Source: Caldifermentibacillus hisashii (GTDB lineage: Bacteria; Bacillota; Bacilli; Bacillales; Caldibacillaceae). From it: DNA of 64,000 nucleotides. Made by a program: the position numbers and the translations under genes. The stretch is from the NCBI RefSeq assembly GCF_027568575.1, contig NZ_JANUVP010000014.1; one strand, written 5' to 3'. The notes below the pieces were generated by a model. The model saw nothing but the letters and a program-made list of their open reading frames with translations, did no database searches and was not told where the DNA came from. Shown one piece after another: positions 52,885 to 62,614 of this stretch (positions within the stretch are counted from its first letter, which is position 1; each line of letters begins with the position of its first letter).

Positions 52885-54159
52885 TTACCCAATATATTCT
52901 TTACCACCCATATAAGGTCTTAAAGCTTCTGGTATTCGTACTCTTCCATCCTTTTGTTGATAATTTTCTAAAATGGCGGCAACCGTACGCCCAATTGCCA
53001 ATCCGGAGCCATTTAACGTATGAACGAATTCAGGTTTCCCTTTTGGTTCTCTTCTAAACCGGATATTTGCCCTTCTTGCTTGGAAATCTTCAAAATTACT
53101 GCAAGAAGAAATTTCACGATACGTATTGTAGCTTGGTAGCCATACTTCTAAGTCATATTTTTTCGCAGCAGTAAATCCTAGATCGCCTGTACAAATAGCT
53201 ACTACCCGATAAGGAAGTCCCAGTAATTGTAAAACCTTTTCGGCATCATTGGTTAGTTTTTCTAATTCATCATAAGAATCTTCCGGTTTAACGAATTTTA
53301 CCAATTCAACTTTATTAAATTGGTGTTGTCGAATTAAACCACGTGTATCTCTTCCTGCCGATCCAGCTTCAGAACGAAAACAAGCACTGTACGCAGCAAA
53401 CTTAGCAGGAAGGTCTTTTGCAGATAATATTTCATCACGATAGTAATTGGTAACAGGTACTTCTGCTGTCGGTATGAGGAAATAATCCTTCTTCTCAACT
53501 AAAAACACATCTTCTTCAAATTTTGGCAGCTGTCCGGTCCCGGTCAGGCTTGCCCGATTTACTAAATATGGCGGCAACATTTCTGTATAACCATGTTGTT
53601 CCGTATGAAGATCAAGCATAAAGGACATTAGTGCTCTTTCTAATTTTGCACCAAGGCCTTTATAAAAAACAAAGCGACTTCCTGTTACTTTTGCAGCACG
53701 TTCAAAATCAATAATTCCTAATTCAGTCGCAACATCCCAATGGGGTTTCGGTTCAAAATCAAATTGAGGAAGTTCTCCCCACTTACGAATTTCAACATTG
53801 TCATCCTCTGTATCACCGATGGGTACGGTTTCATGCGGCAAATTAGGGATGGATAAAAGTAATGCATTTAATTCTTCTTCAATCACACGTAATTCTTCAT
53901 CAAGTTCCTTTATTTGATCACCAACTTCACGCATTTCAACAACTAAATCTTCAGCATCTTTATTCTCTTTTTTTAGAACGGCAATTTGAGCAGATACATC
54001 TTTTCTCTTTTTCTTTAATTGTTCGGTTTCAACGATTAATGTCCGGCGCTTTTGGTCCAGTTCACCAAACTTTTCCAAGTCACTTAAGTCTTCACCGCGA
54101 TGTTGTAATTTTGCTTTTACCTCTTCAAAGTTCTCCCTAAGTAATTTAATATTAAACAT
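52885..54159 (-). CDS. serS: Seryl-tRNA synthetase
   Basis: A 424-residue class II synthetase. The N-terminal antiparallel coiled coil covers residues 25-105 (rich in K/E/L heptads). The catalytic domain has motif 2 (ACFRSEAGSAGRDTRGLIRQHQFNKVE) and motif 3 (NGSGLAIGRTVAAILENYQ). It charges tRNA-Ser with serine. AGGAGGTAGG precedes the ATG. A T-box riboswitch sits directly upstream, so expression rises when tRNA-Ser is uncharged. Confidence 0.98.
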   Translation of the reverse strand: MFNIKLLRENFEEVKAKLQHRGEDLSDLEKFGELDQKRRTLIVETEQLKKKRKDVSAQIAVLKKENKDAEDLVVEMREVGDQIKELDEELRVIEEELNALLLSIPNLPHETVPIGDTEDDNVEIRKWGELPQFDFEPKPHWDVATELGIIDFERAAKVTGSRFVFYKGLGAKLERALMSFMLDLHTEQHGYTEMLPPYLVNRASLTGTGQLPKFEEDVFLVEKKDYFLIPTAEVPVTNYYRDEILSAKDLPAKFAAYSACFRSEAGSAGRDTRGLIRQHQFNKVELVKFVKPEDSYDELEKLTNDAEKVLQLLGLPYRVVAICTGDLGFTAAKKYDLEVWLPSYNTYREISSCSNFEDFQARRANIRFRREPKGKPEFVHTLNGSGLAIGRTVAAILENYQQKDGRVRIPEALRPYMGGKEYIG

Positions 54160-54186
54160 TTTCCTACCTCCTCGTTTAAAATAGAC

Positions 54187-54455
54187 TTACATAAATAAAA
54201 AAACTTCCATCCCATAAAAGGGACGGAAGTTTGAATATCCGCGTTGCCACCCAAATTGCAAGTATTGTAAAAAATACTTACCTCTCGATCAAGATATCGG
54301 TTTTACCGGCAGTACCTACTCAAGTTCTTTTCAGTACCACTCTCAAGGATGGATTCACAGGTCTTTACTGCTGATTTTCACCAACCATCAGCTCTCTTAA
54401 AGTAAATTCACCCTGTTACTATTTCCTGTCATCGATTAAAAGTTATGTGATTGTT
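54187..54455 (-). promoter_or_regulatory. T-box riboswitch leader of serS
   Basis: On the minus strand the leader ends with the T-box sequence GGGTGGCAACGCGGA (54238-54252) followed by a terminator stem (54201-54232) and a T-run. Upstream stems with AGTA-type bulges and a GAGAGGTAAG segment form stems I-III. The neighbouring gene makes serine the expected specifier. Confidence 0.93.
54191..54232 (-). terminator. T-box attenuator terminator
   Basis: AAACTTCCGTCCC pairs with GGGATGGAAGTTT and is followed by TTTTTATTT on the minus strand. Confidence 0.9.
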
Positions 54456-54463
54456 TTAACAAG

Positions 54464-54492
54464 ATTATATCTAAATCAGTCGGGATAGTCAA
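54464..54492 (-). promoter_or_regulatory. SigA promoter of serS
   Basis: On the minus strand TTGACT (54487-54492), a 17-bp spacer and a perfect TATAAT (54464-54469), just ahead of the T-box. Confidence 0.85.
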
Positions 54493-54733
54493 GATACAAA
54501 AAATATATTGAAAAACTAAAGGGCTTTCAAGGGTGTGTAAAAAAATCATGAAGTTCAGATAAACACACATACAATTTTATAAAATTACATGAAGTTTCTC
54601 CACTAAAGCTTTTTGTTAAAAAATCAGGCAAGGATAGAAGGATCTTTGCATATTGTCTGTTTTTAACCAAAAAGCCTATTCAATGGAGAAATATTTTGTA
54701 TCTTTTTAAGAGTTGTTGATAATGACTTACGGT

Positions 54734-55796
54734 TTTGTCTTTGAGAACCTGTTCTATTGGATAATTTTTGCTGGTTGACTCCCGATTTTGTCCACGAGAG
54801 TCGTTCTATTGGACAGTTTTACCTGATTGAGCCACCATTTTGTCCACGAGAGTCGTTCTATTGGACAGTTTCACCTGATTGAGGCTCCATTTTGTCCGCG
54901 AGAGCCGTTCTATTGGACAGTTTCACCTGATTGAGCCTCCATTTTGTCCGCGAGAGTCGTTCTATTGGACAGTTTTACTTGGTTGAGGCTCCATTTTGTC
55001 CGCGAGAGCCGCTCTATTGGACAGTTTTTGCTAATTGACTCCTCATTTTGTCCACGAGAGTCGTTCTATTGGACAGTTTTACTTGGTTGAGGCTCGATTT
55101 TGTCCACGAGAGTCGTTCTATTGGACAGTTCCACCTGATTGAGGCTCGATTTTGTCCACGAGAGTCGTTCTATTGGACAGTTTCACCTGATTGAGCCACC
55201 ATTTTGTCCGCGAGAGTCGTTCTATTGGACAGTTTCTCCTGATTGGGCCTCCATTTTGTCCACGAGAATCGTTCTATTGGACAGTTTTTGCTAATTGACT
55301 CCTCATTTTGTCCACGAGAGTCGTTCTATTGGACAGTTTTACTTGGTTGAGGCTCGATTTTGTCCGCGAGAGCCGTTCTATTGGACAGTTTCACCTGATT
55401 GAGGCTCCATTTTGTCCGCGAGAGCCGTTCTATTGGACAGTTTCTCCTGATTGGGCCTCCATTTTGTCCACGAGAATCGTTCTATTGGACAGTTTTTGCT
55501 AATTGACTCCTCATTTTGTCCACGAGAGTCGTTCTATTGGACAGTTTCACCTGATTGAGGCTCCATTTTGTCCGCGAGAGCCGTTCTATTGGACAGTTTC
55601 ACCTGATTGAGGCTCGATTTTGTCCGCGAGAGCCGTTCTATTGGACAGTTTCACCTGATTGAGCCTCCATTTTGTCCGCGAGAGCCGTTCTATTGGACAG
55701 TTTTTGCTAATTGACTCCTCATTTTGTCCACGAGAGTCGTTCTATTGGACAGTTTCTCCTGATTAATCCCTCATTTTGTCTGTGAGAACCGACCGG
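54734..55796. repeat. 52-bp-period tandem array, about 20 units
   Basis: TTCTATTGG(A)CAG recurs with a spacing of exactly 52 bp from 54755 to 55743 wherever checked, implying 20 occurrences without length change. Each unit contains TTTTGTCC(A/G)CGAGAG(T/C)C and a variable middle (for example ACCTGATTGAG or GCTAATTGACTCCTC). TGTCC and GGACA can pair within each unit. CTAATTGACT variants recur at 55031, 55291, 55499 and 55707, that is 260, 208 and 208 bp, so blocks of 4-5 units have been duplicated. 52 is not a multiple of 3 and no gene spans the array. No spacers, so not CRISPR. Confidence 0.9.
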
Positions 55797-55913
55797 GGAC
55801 ACTGTAAAACTGTTTGAATAAGTGCATTTTCACAATATATAGTAGGGTAAACTAAGGGAATACAGCTAAATATGGTTTTTAGCAAGATTAGTTAGTACAT
55901 TTTCAGCGGCCTC
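55797..55913. mobile_element. MITE-like non-autonomous element, copy 2, with perfect 9-bp target duplication
   Basis: A 117-bp insertion flanked on both sides by GAACCGACC (55788-55796 and 55914-55922). Its right end TTTTCAGCGGCCTC matches the right end of copy 1 (2554-2568); the left end GGGGACACTG has diverged. The interior shares text with copy 1. It landed within the terminal, degenerate unit of the 52-bp array. No coding capacity. Confidence 0.8.
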
Positions 55914-55995
55914 GAACCGACCTCGTGGACATGTTTCTTCTGTTTATATTGAGTGTGAACTTACCGAAATACTTTTTGGTGCAAATAGTCGACAA

Positions 55996-58818
55996 TTAAT
56001 GTGTTGATTTTGTCCCCTTTTTGAACCTTTTGTAAAAGACCCCTATTGTTGCGAACAATATAAACAATATACCGGCTAACAAGATATTGCGATAATTCGT
56101 TGATGTATCCGGTAGTTTGTTTGTCGTGTTAATTGGGTTATTTCCGGTATTAGAATGATCGGTAACTGTATTTTTTGTTCCGGAATTCGTATTGTCCGGA
56201 TTCTTTCCACCGGGTGGATTGGATCCTCCGTTACCATTATTGTCTGAACTGTCTGATGCAATTATTTCTGCATCATTTTCGAAAACTGTAAATTTAGTAA
56301 AGTGGTTGGTAGTAACCGTTACTTTACCATCTTGGTAAGTTGCTCCCGGAAGTTTAACCCAAGCTTTTGTGTGCTCATTGTAGTAGTAAACATTTAACTT
56401 ATCTGGTTTTGTCACTTTGTTTTTATCAACAGTAAATGTCAAGGTAACCGGTTCGGAAAATTGGGTGACACTCTTTCCACCGAGTTGAATGATAAGCTCA
56501 TAAACCGGGCTGACTGCTCCTTTGGTGTCTGCTAATTTGCTTATAATGACAACTAATTCTCCACCAGCTTCCAGTACGCTGCTTGGAATGCGTATTGAAA
56601 CGGAACCATTGGCGAGTACTAATGGAACACCGTTTTCCGTTAGCTGAGCCACCTGATCAGCAGTTAATTGGATCTTTATGTTTTCCTTACCATTCAGGTT
56701 AATTTCAAGGGCACTGTTGGCTACAACTGCTGCTTCTATTGCATTTTTAAAAGTAGCATCATCTACTGTTGCTACGCCATTGTTGATGGTAGGATTCACT
56801 TTATTTTCTCCACTTGGTTCTTTTGCAGCAACAATTCTACCCTCTACACTTGGTGAGACCGGGTTATGGGCGACTAAATAATCATTAAATACTTCATAGT
56901 CAGGAATATCAATGTTGATCATACGACCGTCCAAATAAGCCTGTCTTAACGAATCGAAACCGTCGCCGCCTTGTGCAGTAAAGGAATTAGTTGCAACAGT
57001 ATACATTTGATCTAATTCAATAGGTTTAAAGTTGCCGCCTGTTGTTTTAACTTTTACTGACCAAACTCTTTCGCCAGCCGGTTTATCCGGATCAAATTTA
57101 AATTTTAATCCTGACACATGCAGGAAGCCGCCGCTTTGGCTAGGATAGGCACTGACACTATGTTCCAGAGCTTCCCAAATTTCTTTACCGGTTAACTTAA
57201 TGGCAACGAGCGCATTGTCAAATGGGAGGACGGTACGAACTTCACCCATTGTAATTTCTCCCTGATCGATCGAAGCACGAATTCCTCCACCGTTTTGTAA
57301 GGCAATTGTTGTTTCCGGGAAGAACTGTTGCATTTTCCAAACCATACCATCTGTAATCAAATTACCGAGATTTGTTTCTTTCGTTCGTACATTGGCTCTT
57401 TCACCGTCTAAAGGAACCGTAGTATTTCCAACAACTTCTTGTAGTAATTCTTCAATTGGTGTATTGAATTCATCAACTTTTGCTTGGAACGCCGGGTCAG
57501 CATCAAATTGTCTGTGTCCGTTTGAATCAGGTTGTAAAGAAAGTAATTCTGCCGATTCTTCCTTAATAACCCCGTTTTCATCGAAGGTTACATCTAATTT
57601 ACCTAAGTTATTTAAATATTCACCTGTCTGAACAATAACAGTGGGTTCATCTTTTTCGATTACTTCACCTTCAGGAAGAACGGTATGCGAATGACCTCCA
57701 ACAATTACATCAATGCCATCAACGGCTTCAGCTAATTGCTTATCTTCATCGTAACCTAAATGTGATAAAGCAATTATTTTGTCAATACCTTTTTCTTCAA
57801 GAAGAGATACTGTGTTCTCAGCTTCCTCAACGGCATTTTCAAATACAATATTTTTACTTGGACTTGCAATGTTAGGGGTATCTTCAGTGGTTAAGCCAAA
57901 AATACCAACTTGCTCGCCATTAATTTCTTTGATAATTGCCGGATAGATATTTCCACCATCGCCCGGTTGTCCCGGTTCATTGAAGGCATATTTTCCAAGA
58001 ATCGGGTCATTCGTAAAGTCAATATTTGCGCTGACAAATGGGAATTTCGCTTCATTAACAAAATTGGCTAATGTTTGAGAATCTTTGTCAAATTCATGAT
58101 TCCCAAAAGTCATCGCATCGTATTTTAATTCATTTAAGAAATAAAGATCGGCTAATCCAAGATGAACATTGAAGAACAGAGTTCCGGAAAAAACATCACC
58201 GGCATGCAGTAACAAATTATTTGGGTGATCTGCACGAATTTGATTCACCGCGGTTGCTAAATATGGAAATTGTGTAACACGTGCATGCGTATCATTTGTA
58301 TGCATAATCGTTAATGAAAAATCTTCATCAGCTGCTGGTTCTTCATCAAAATTGAGTTGAGCCAAAACGGGATCATGGTCCGATACTCTTCCATGTTCTT
58401 CCATATAGGATGCGTTTAGATGCAGAATTTCAACTTGAGCATCATCTGCAATATCCTTAGTTGTTAAAATGTGATCTAAAACTTGAGAATTACCTTCATA
58501 ATTATAGATGTAGCGGTCTTCTGATGTATTTGCATTATTGTGAGGTGTTGTCGATTGCATGTAAACGTTGTTGTTATCTACTTCATAGGTAACGACACCT
58601 TCAACATCTTTTTCCAATTGGTCTTTGTAAGGTGAGTTATCCGTTTCACCTTGAATTTGGCTGATGGTAACAACCTGTCCTTCAACTGGTTCTTCTTGGG
58701 CAGATATGGCATTTACGTCAGCCGCACTTGCTATTTGTGCAAGCGGTATACAATAGTTTACTAGTAAAGCAAAAATCATTGCAAAAATGATAAGAAAACG
58801 ATTTTTCACTCGAACCAC
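55996..58818 (-). CDS. YhcR-like wall-anchored 5'-nucleotidase with deleted nuclease core
   Basis: About 940 residues. After a signal peptide come an OB-like segment (VVTISQIQGETDNSPYKDQLEKDVEGVVTYEVDNNNVYMQ) and then, abruptly, the C-terminal end of an endonuclease/exonuclease/phosphatase domain (GNSQVLDHILTTKDI...GRVSDHDPVLAQL). The catalytic front of that domain is missing. An intact 5'-nucleotidase follows (TIMHTNDTHARV, LLHAGDVFSG, TFGNHEFD, GGHSHT, ALQNGGGIRASI), then beta domains, LPDTS, a membrane helix and a basic tail. LPDTS is the sortase motif of Bacillus YhcR. GTG at 58818 has GGGGGAG upstream. Confidence 0.87.
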   Translation of the reverse strand: MVRVKNRFLIIFAMIFALLVNYCIPLAQIASAADVNAISAQEEPVEGQVVTISQIQGETDNSPYKDQLEKDVEGVVTYEVDNNNVYMQSTTPHNNANTSEDRYIYNYEGNSQVLDHILTTKDIADDAQVEILHLNASYMEEHGRVSDHDPVLAQLNFDEEPAADEDFSLTIMHTNDTHARVTQFPYLATAVNQIRADHPNNLLLHAGDVFSGTLFFNVHLGLADLYFLNELKYDAMTFGNHEFDKDSQTLANFVNEAKFPFVSANIDFTNDPILGKYAFNEPGQPGDGGNIYPAIIKEINGEQVGIFGLTTEDTPNIASPSKNIVFENAVEEAENTVSLLEEKGIDKIIALSHLGYDEDKQLAEAVDGIDVIVGGHSHTVLPEGEVIEKDEPTVIVQTGEYLNNLGKLDVTFDENGVIKEESAELLSLQPDSNGHRQFDADPAFQAKVDEFNTPIEELLQEVVGNTTVPLDGERANVRTKETNLGNLITDGMVWKMQQFFPETTIALQNGGGIRASIDQGEITMGEVRTVLPFDNALVAIKLTGKEIWEALEHSVSAYPSQSGGFLHVSGLKFKFDPDKPAGERVWSVKVKTTGGNFKPIELDQMYTVATNSFTAQGGDGFDSLRQAYLDGRMINIDIPDYEVFNDYLVAHNPVSPSVEGRIVAAKEPSGENKVNPTINNGVATVDDATFKNAIEAAVVANSALEINLNGKENIKIQLTADQVAQLTENGVPLVLANGSVSIRIPSSVLEAGGELVVIISKLADTKGAVSPVYELIIQLGGKSVTQFSEPVTLTFTVDKNKVTKPDKLNVYYYNEHTKAWVKLPGATYQDGKVTVTTNHFTKFTVFENDAEIIASDSSDNNGNGGSNPPGGKNPDNTNSGTKNTVTDHSNTGNNPINTTNKLPDTSTNYRNILLAGILFILFATIGVFYKRFKKGTKSTH

Positions 58819-59470
58819 GGTTTCTCCCCCTTTAATACTATGTAGGCCCCTGTCCAATATCCAATATAAACATCATGTATACGTTAGAATCTTCTCGATA
58901 ATACCTCTCCTTTCAGTAAAAACTAGTAAATTGTGGAATAGCCACAATTAATTTATATCATATTTAAAAAAAAAAAAATATAATAATAGATGAAATTTAA
59001 TATAAAATCAAATGAATTAAAATGCTTTTACAATATATTAATATATTGTAAAAGCATGCTACCATGAAAAATAAGCCAATACATCCCATTGGCTACCTTT
59101 AAAAAAACCATTTTCATCCTCTGAGGTGTGGCTTGGGCGCTACATGAGGGATTATGGAAATATTTTCCCCATGACTCCACATTAGGTAATAATTCTACAA
59201 GTGTTTTATGGAAACAAACTTATGTAATGAGGTTTATTTTGCCAAGTAGATAGTATACTAATCAATCAGTGAATTTTATTTTTATAACATGATTAGCACC
59301 CAAAAAGGTTTTAAGGAAAGATTTGCGCCAAATATAGTACAAACAATTTTTATCAAGACACAATATATTGTCATTTGAGCGTGAATGTTTTTGAAAAATG
59401 GGCTTTTTGGGTGATAACCATAACATACGTGTTTTATTAAAAAACTAAAACTTTTAGAATAATATAGTCG
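58819..59470. other. Intergenic region with a 36-bp perfect palindrome
   Basis: About 650 bp with no credible gene. It includes an A-rich tract at 58964-58985 and the palindrome at 59022-59057. Confidence 0.5.
59022..59057. repeat. 36-bp perfect palindrome
   Basis: The left arm ATGCTTTTACAATATATT is followed directly by its reverse complement with no loop. No T-run follows on either side, so it is not a normal terminator. Confidence 0.8.
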
Positions 59471-59478
59471 TATTTTGC

Positions 59479-59519
59479 CCCCTTAGCGAAAAAACTTGCT
59501 AAGGGGTACTGTTTTTCTA
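59479..59519 (-). terminator. Terminator-like hairpin beyond the permease gene
   Basis: CCCCTTAGC pairs with GCTAAGGGG (59479-59506). TACTGTTTTTC follows on the plus strand and CAAAATACG on the minus strand, so direction is uncertain; it lies just past the permease stop. Confidence 0.5.
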
Positions 59520-59554
59520 TATTAACATTACCAGTGGGACAATGAACCTAGTCC

Positions 59555-60946
59555 CTATATCAACACCATCGCCACAATTGTCGTTACAACCAATCCGATA
59601 CAAACGGGCAACAAGTTCCTGCGTGCCAATTCAAATGGATCGACATTACAAATCGCGGCAGCCGGGATCAACGCCCAAGGTACAAGAGTTCCGCCGCCAA
59701 CCCAAATGGCAGAAATTTGCCCTAGTGCGGTTAATGTTGCAGTACCGTCGCCAATCGCATGGGAAAATAAATTGGCAATCGATCCGGACAACGAAATCCC
59801 GGAAAAGCCTGAACCGTCCAGACCTGTAATGGCTCCCACAACAGCCAGTGTCGCGGCACCAATTTCCGGTGTTAACGGAACGACATGTGCCAGCGCAACC
59901 CCCAGGTCATTAACAATGCCGTTCGAGGAGTCCGGTAGATAGTCGCCAATGATCGTGGTAAAACCGGCATCACCTAAATAAAAGAATGCAGCAATCGGAA
60001 TCACCGGTCCAAACACTTTAAAGCCAAACTGAAACCCGTCGATCATTCGCTTCGTTGTTTTTCTCAATCCGCCGACTTTGAAACCAATCATATTAATAAG
60101 GAGAAAAATTAATATCGCTGTTCCTCCGACTAATGCAGTCGCATCGCCTCCTTGAAGATTAAAGGCAAACATGGCAATGACATTAAGTCCAAAAAGCAAT
60201 GGAATGAGAATTGCAAACACAATTTTCTGCTTATGAGACAAAGCATCGACCTTCTCAATTTTTTCAACAGCTCCATCAAAAGCTTTGACATCTTGTAATC
60301 TTCCTTTTTTTACATCCCTCATTAGAAAAATAAAGGCAGTTACTGTAGTAACCACGCCCATCACGATTACAAGTGGAATGCTCGCTGAAATAACATCGCC
60401 AACCGGCAATCCGGCTGCATCTGCGGTTAATTTTGGAGCGGCTTGGATGATGAAGTCACCGGACAAAGCAATCCCGTGGCCGAATAAGTTTATTGCCATG
60501 GCCACACCTAAAGCGGGGAGCCCGGCACGAATAGCAACCGGTAGAAGAACGGCACCGAGTAGGGCAACCGCCGGGGATGGCCAGAAAAAGAGTGAAATGA
60601 ACATCATGAGAATGCCAATTGTCCAATAGGCCAGTGACGGTGTCCGAATGATTTTTGCAAACGGGGCAATCATGACATCATTAATTCCGGTTTGCGTTAA
60701 TGTCTTACTCATGGCCACAATGAGCGAAATAATGAGAATCGTGGGCAAAAGCTCCGAAATTGCATATAAAAAACTGGAAAAGATGCTCATGATCGATTTG
60801 GTTAACGAACCACTTGTCACAATGGCAATAACAAAAATCCCGACAATACAAAGTATACTCGTATCCAATCGGCTGACCATGAAACCGATAATCAGCAAGA
60901 TAAACAACAAGTAAATCCAATGAACCAACGTAAGCTCAACAACCAT
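59555..60946 (-). CDS. Permease of the ion-transporter (GntP/CitMHS-like) superfamily
   Basis: A 463-residue protein with about twelve hydrophobic segments in two halves. ISLFFWPSPAVALLGAVLLPVAIRAGLP and AITGLDGSGFSGISLSGSIANLF look like paired re-entrant hairpins, as in gluconate/citrate-type transporters. The exact family could not be fixed. It likely carries an organic acid or cation. ATG at 60946 has AAAGGAG upstream. It has no operon partner within the window. Confidence 0.7.
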   Translation of the reverse strand: MVVELTLVHWIYLLFILLIIGFMVSRLDTSILCIVGIFVIAIVTSGSLTKSIMSIFSSFLYAISELLPTILIISLIVAMSKTLTQTGINDVMIAPFAKIIRTPSLAYWTIGILMMFISLFFWPSPAVALLGAVLLPVAIRAGLPALGVAMAINLFGHGIALSGDFIIQAAPKLTADAAGLPVGDVISASIPLVIVMGVVTTVTAFIFLMRDVKKGRLQDVKAFDGAVEKIEKVDALSHKQKIVFAILIPLLFGLNVIAMFAFNLQGGDATALVGGTAILIFLLINMIGFKVGGLRKTTKRMIDGFQFGFKVFGPVIPIAAFFYLGDAGFTTIIGDYLPDSSNGIVNDLGVALAHVVPLTPEIGAATLAVVGAITGLDGSGFSGISLSGSIANLFSHAIGDGTATLTALGQISAIWVGGGTLVPWALIPAAAICNVDPFELARRNLLPVCIGLVVTTIVAMVLI

Positions 60947-61278
60947 ACAAAAGCTCCTTTCAATGAAATGAAAAAACGGAAACTGAGCCTTTTATTACAT
61001 TTTATGCCGGGAAAAACATGTGGTGATAAGGGGACTTTTTTGCACCGGAGCACCACTTTATCTATTTCTTAGGCAAATGAAACTAAGTTCTCCGTAAGCC
61101 TGCAATCTCAAAGAGACCCCAAAATTTTATGTCAAAAAATAGCAATTATTGTCGATATAATTAATGTGATTAGTCATGCTGGCATATAGGACAAAGCTTT
61201 CATCTCAAATGATAAATTCCTGTATTTCCCAACATTATCATAGGGATGATAAACTTGTCCCTACAAGGGAGGCATTTG
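60947..61278. other. Divergent intergenic region
   Basis: About 330 bp between divergent genes. GGGATGATAAACTTGTCCC at 61242-61260 is another member of the dispersed GGGAC/GTCCC palindromes. No gene. Confidence 0.4.
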
Positions 61279-62457
61279 ATGTTAAAAAAAATCAGCAAGA
61301 AAAGCAAAGTTATCGCAAGCATTATTTCTGTTCTTCTTATTTTTTCTCTATTGATAGGGATTGGATTAGCAAAAGGGCATTCAGAGAGGGACACAGGATC
61401 AGCCCCAAATAAAACAGCGACTGCTTCGTTTGAAAAGGCGAAGGACAATCAAAAAGTAAAAGAAACTTCCAAAGAGGAAACGGAAGAAGCTACTGAAGAA
61501 TCGGTAACAGAGCCGGCCGATGAAGTTCCTCCGGCTGAGACAAACACGGATTCAACCACTACGAAGCTTTCTGAACCGGTTACCAAGTACGTGAATATTA
61601 GCTCTTTAAATGTACGGAATGGGGCAGGTACGGAATTTCCAGTCCTGACGGTTGTAACATTGGCTCAAGAGCTAACGGTTACTGAAACAAGTGAAGCCTG
61701 GAGTAAAGTAACCTTTAATAACCAGACCGGTTGGGTTTCCAGTAAATATTTATCGGATGCGAAACCCGAGGTGGCGGCATCTACACCACCTCCAACGGCA
61801 AGTAATCAAAAAGTGGCAGCTGCTTCACCATCTCAGCCCGCTACCCTGCCTGCCAATAATAATGCGGCGGATGGATTAAAGACAGTAGGCAGTAATAGTC
61901 AGCTGATTCTCGTAACAACCAATGGCTACAATACGAGTAAAGCAACCATTCAGACATTTGAAAGGGATTCAAGTGGAAAATGGAATCTCGTTTTAAACAC
62001 GAACGGTTATGTTGGAAAGTATGGTTTGACAAGAGAAATGAGTGAAGGTGGAAAGAAGGCGCCTATCGGGAAATTTTCTATTGGTACTGCATTTGGGCAA
62101 GTCGGAAATCCGGGTACAAGGTTGCCATGGCGAAATATAACGGCTGATGATGTTTGGGTGGATGATCCGAATTCATCGCTTTACAATACTTGGCAATCGA
62201 GAAGTGCTACACAGGGACAATGGAATAGCGCGGAAAATATGACACATCCGTTATACAAATATGGATTTGTTATCAATTATAATACAGAGCGAATCCCAAA
62301 TAAGGGGAGTGCCATTTTCTTCCATATTGGAACCAGTTATACACTTGGCTGTACCGCTACATCTGAAAGTAATGTCATTTCTATTTTAAAATGGCTAGAT
62401 CCAAGTAAAAATCCGGTCATCATTCAGACGCCAATCCAAGAACTCGGATCGTTCTAA
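61279..62457 (+). CDS. SH3b-domain L,D-transpeptidase (YkuD-like catalytic domain)
   Basis: About 392 residues. An N-terminal membrane anchor/signal (VIASIISVLLIFSLLIGIGLA) is followed by a Glu/Thr-rich linker, an SH3b wall-binding module (YVNISSLNVRNGAGTEFPVL...TGWVSSKYLS), and a C-terminal L,D-transpeptidase-type domain (KKAPIGKFSIGTAFG...FFHIGTSYTLGCTATSE) with the catalytic His and Cys. It would crosslink or modify peptidoglycan. ATG at 61279 has AAGGGAGG upstream; the frame is open from 61246 but that part is repeat sequence. Confidence 0.88.
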   Translation: MLKKISKKSKVIASIISVLLIFSLLIGIGLAKGHSERDTGSAPNKTATASFEKAKDNQKVKETSKEETEEATEESVTEPADEVPPAETNTDSTTTKLSEPVTKYVNISSLNVRNGAGTEFPVLTVVTLAQELTVTETSEAWSKVTFNNQTGWVSSKYLSDAKPEVAASTPPPTASNQKVAAASPSQPATLPANNNAADGLKTVGSNSQLILVTTNGYNTSKATIQTFERDSSGKWNLVLNTNGYVGKYGLTREMSEGGKKAPIGKFSIGTAFGQVGNPGTRLPWRNITADDVWVDDPNSSLYNTWQSRSATQGQWNSAENMTHPLYKYGFVINYNTERIPNKGSAIFFHIGTSYTLGCTATSESNVISILKWLDPSKNPVIIQTPIQELGSF

Positions 62458-62478
62458 ACTTTCTTTTTTTGTAAAAAT

Positions 62479-62514
62479 ATTGACCGTATAAAGACTTTTG
62501 CCCTATACGGTTAA
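62479..62514 (+). terminator. Terminator after the L,D-transpeptidase gene
   Basis: ATTGACCGTATA pairs with TATACGGTTAAT and is followed by ATTTTAAAC. Confidence 0.6.
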
Positions 62515-62614
62515 TATTTTAAACTTTTACCAAAATCACTATATTACTACATAAATTGTAGAATAAATCCTTGTTCAATTTGCCAAAAAGTTTTTTGGGA
62601 ACTAATCATATTAT

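Noticed and set aside
55308..55502. 64-residue ORF inside the 52-bp array
   Set aside because: It arises from the repeat, rotates frame because 52 is not divisible by 3, and has no ribosome binding site.
54734..55796. CRISPR array
   Set aside because: The whole 52-bp unit is repeated with scattered substitutions; there are no unique spacers and no cas genes in the window.
59022..59057. Rho-independent terminator
   Set aside because: No T-run on either side and no loop; kept as an unexplained palindrome.
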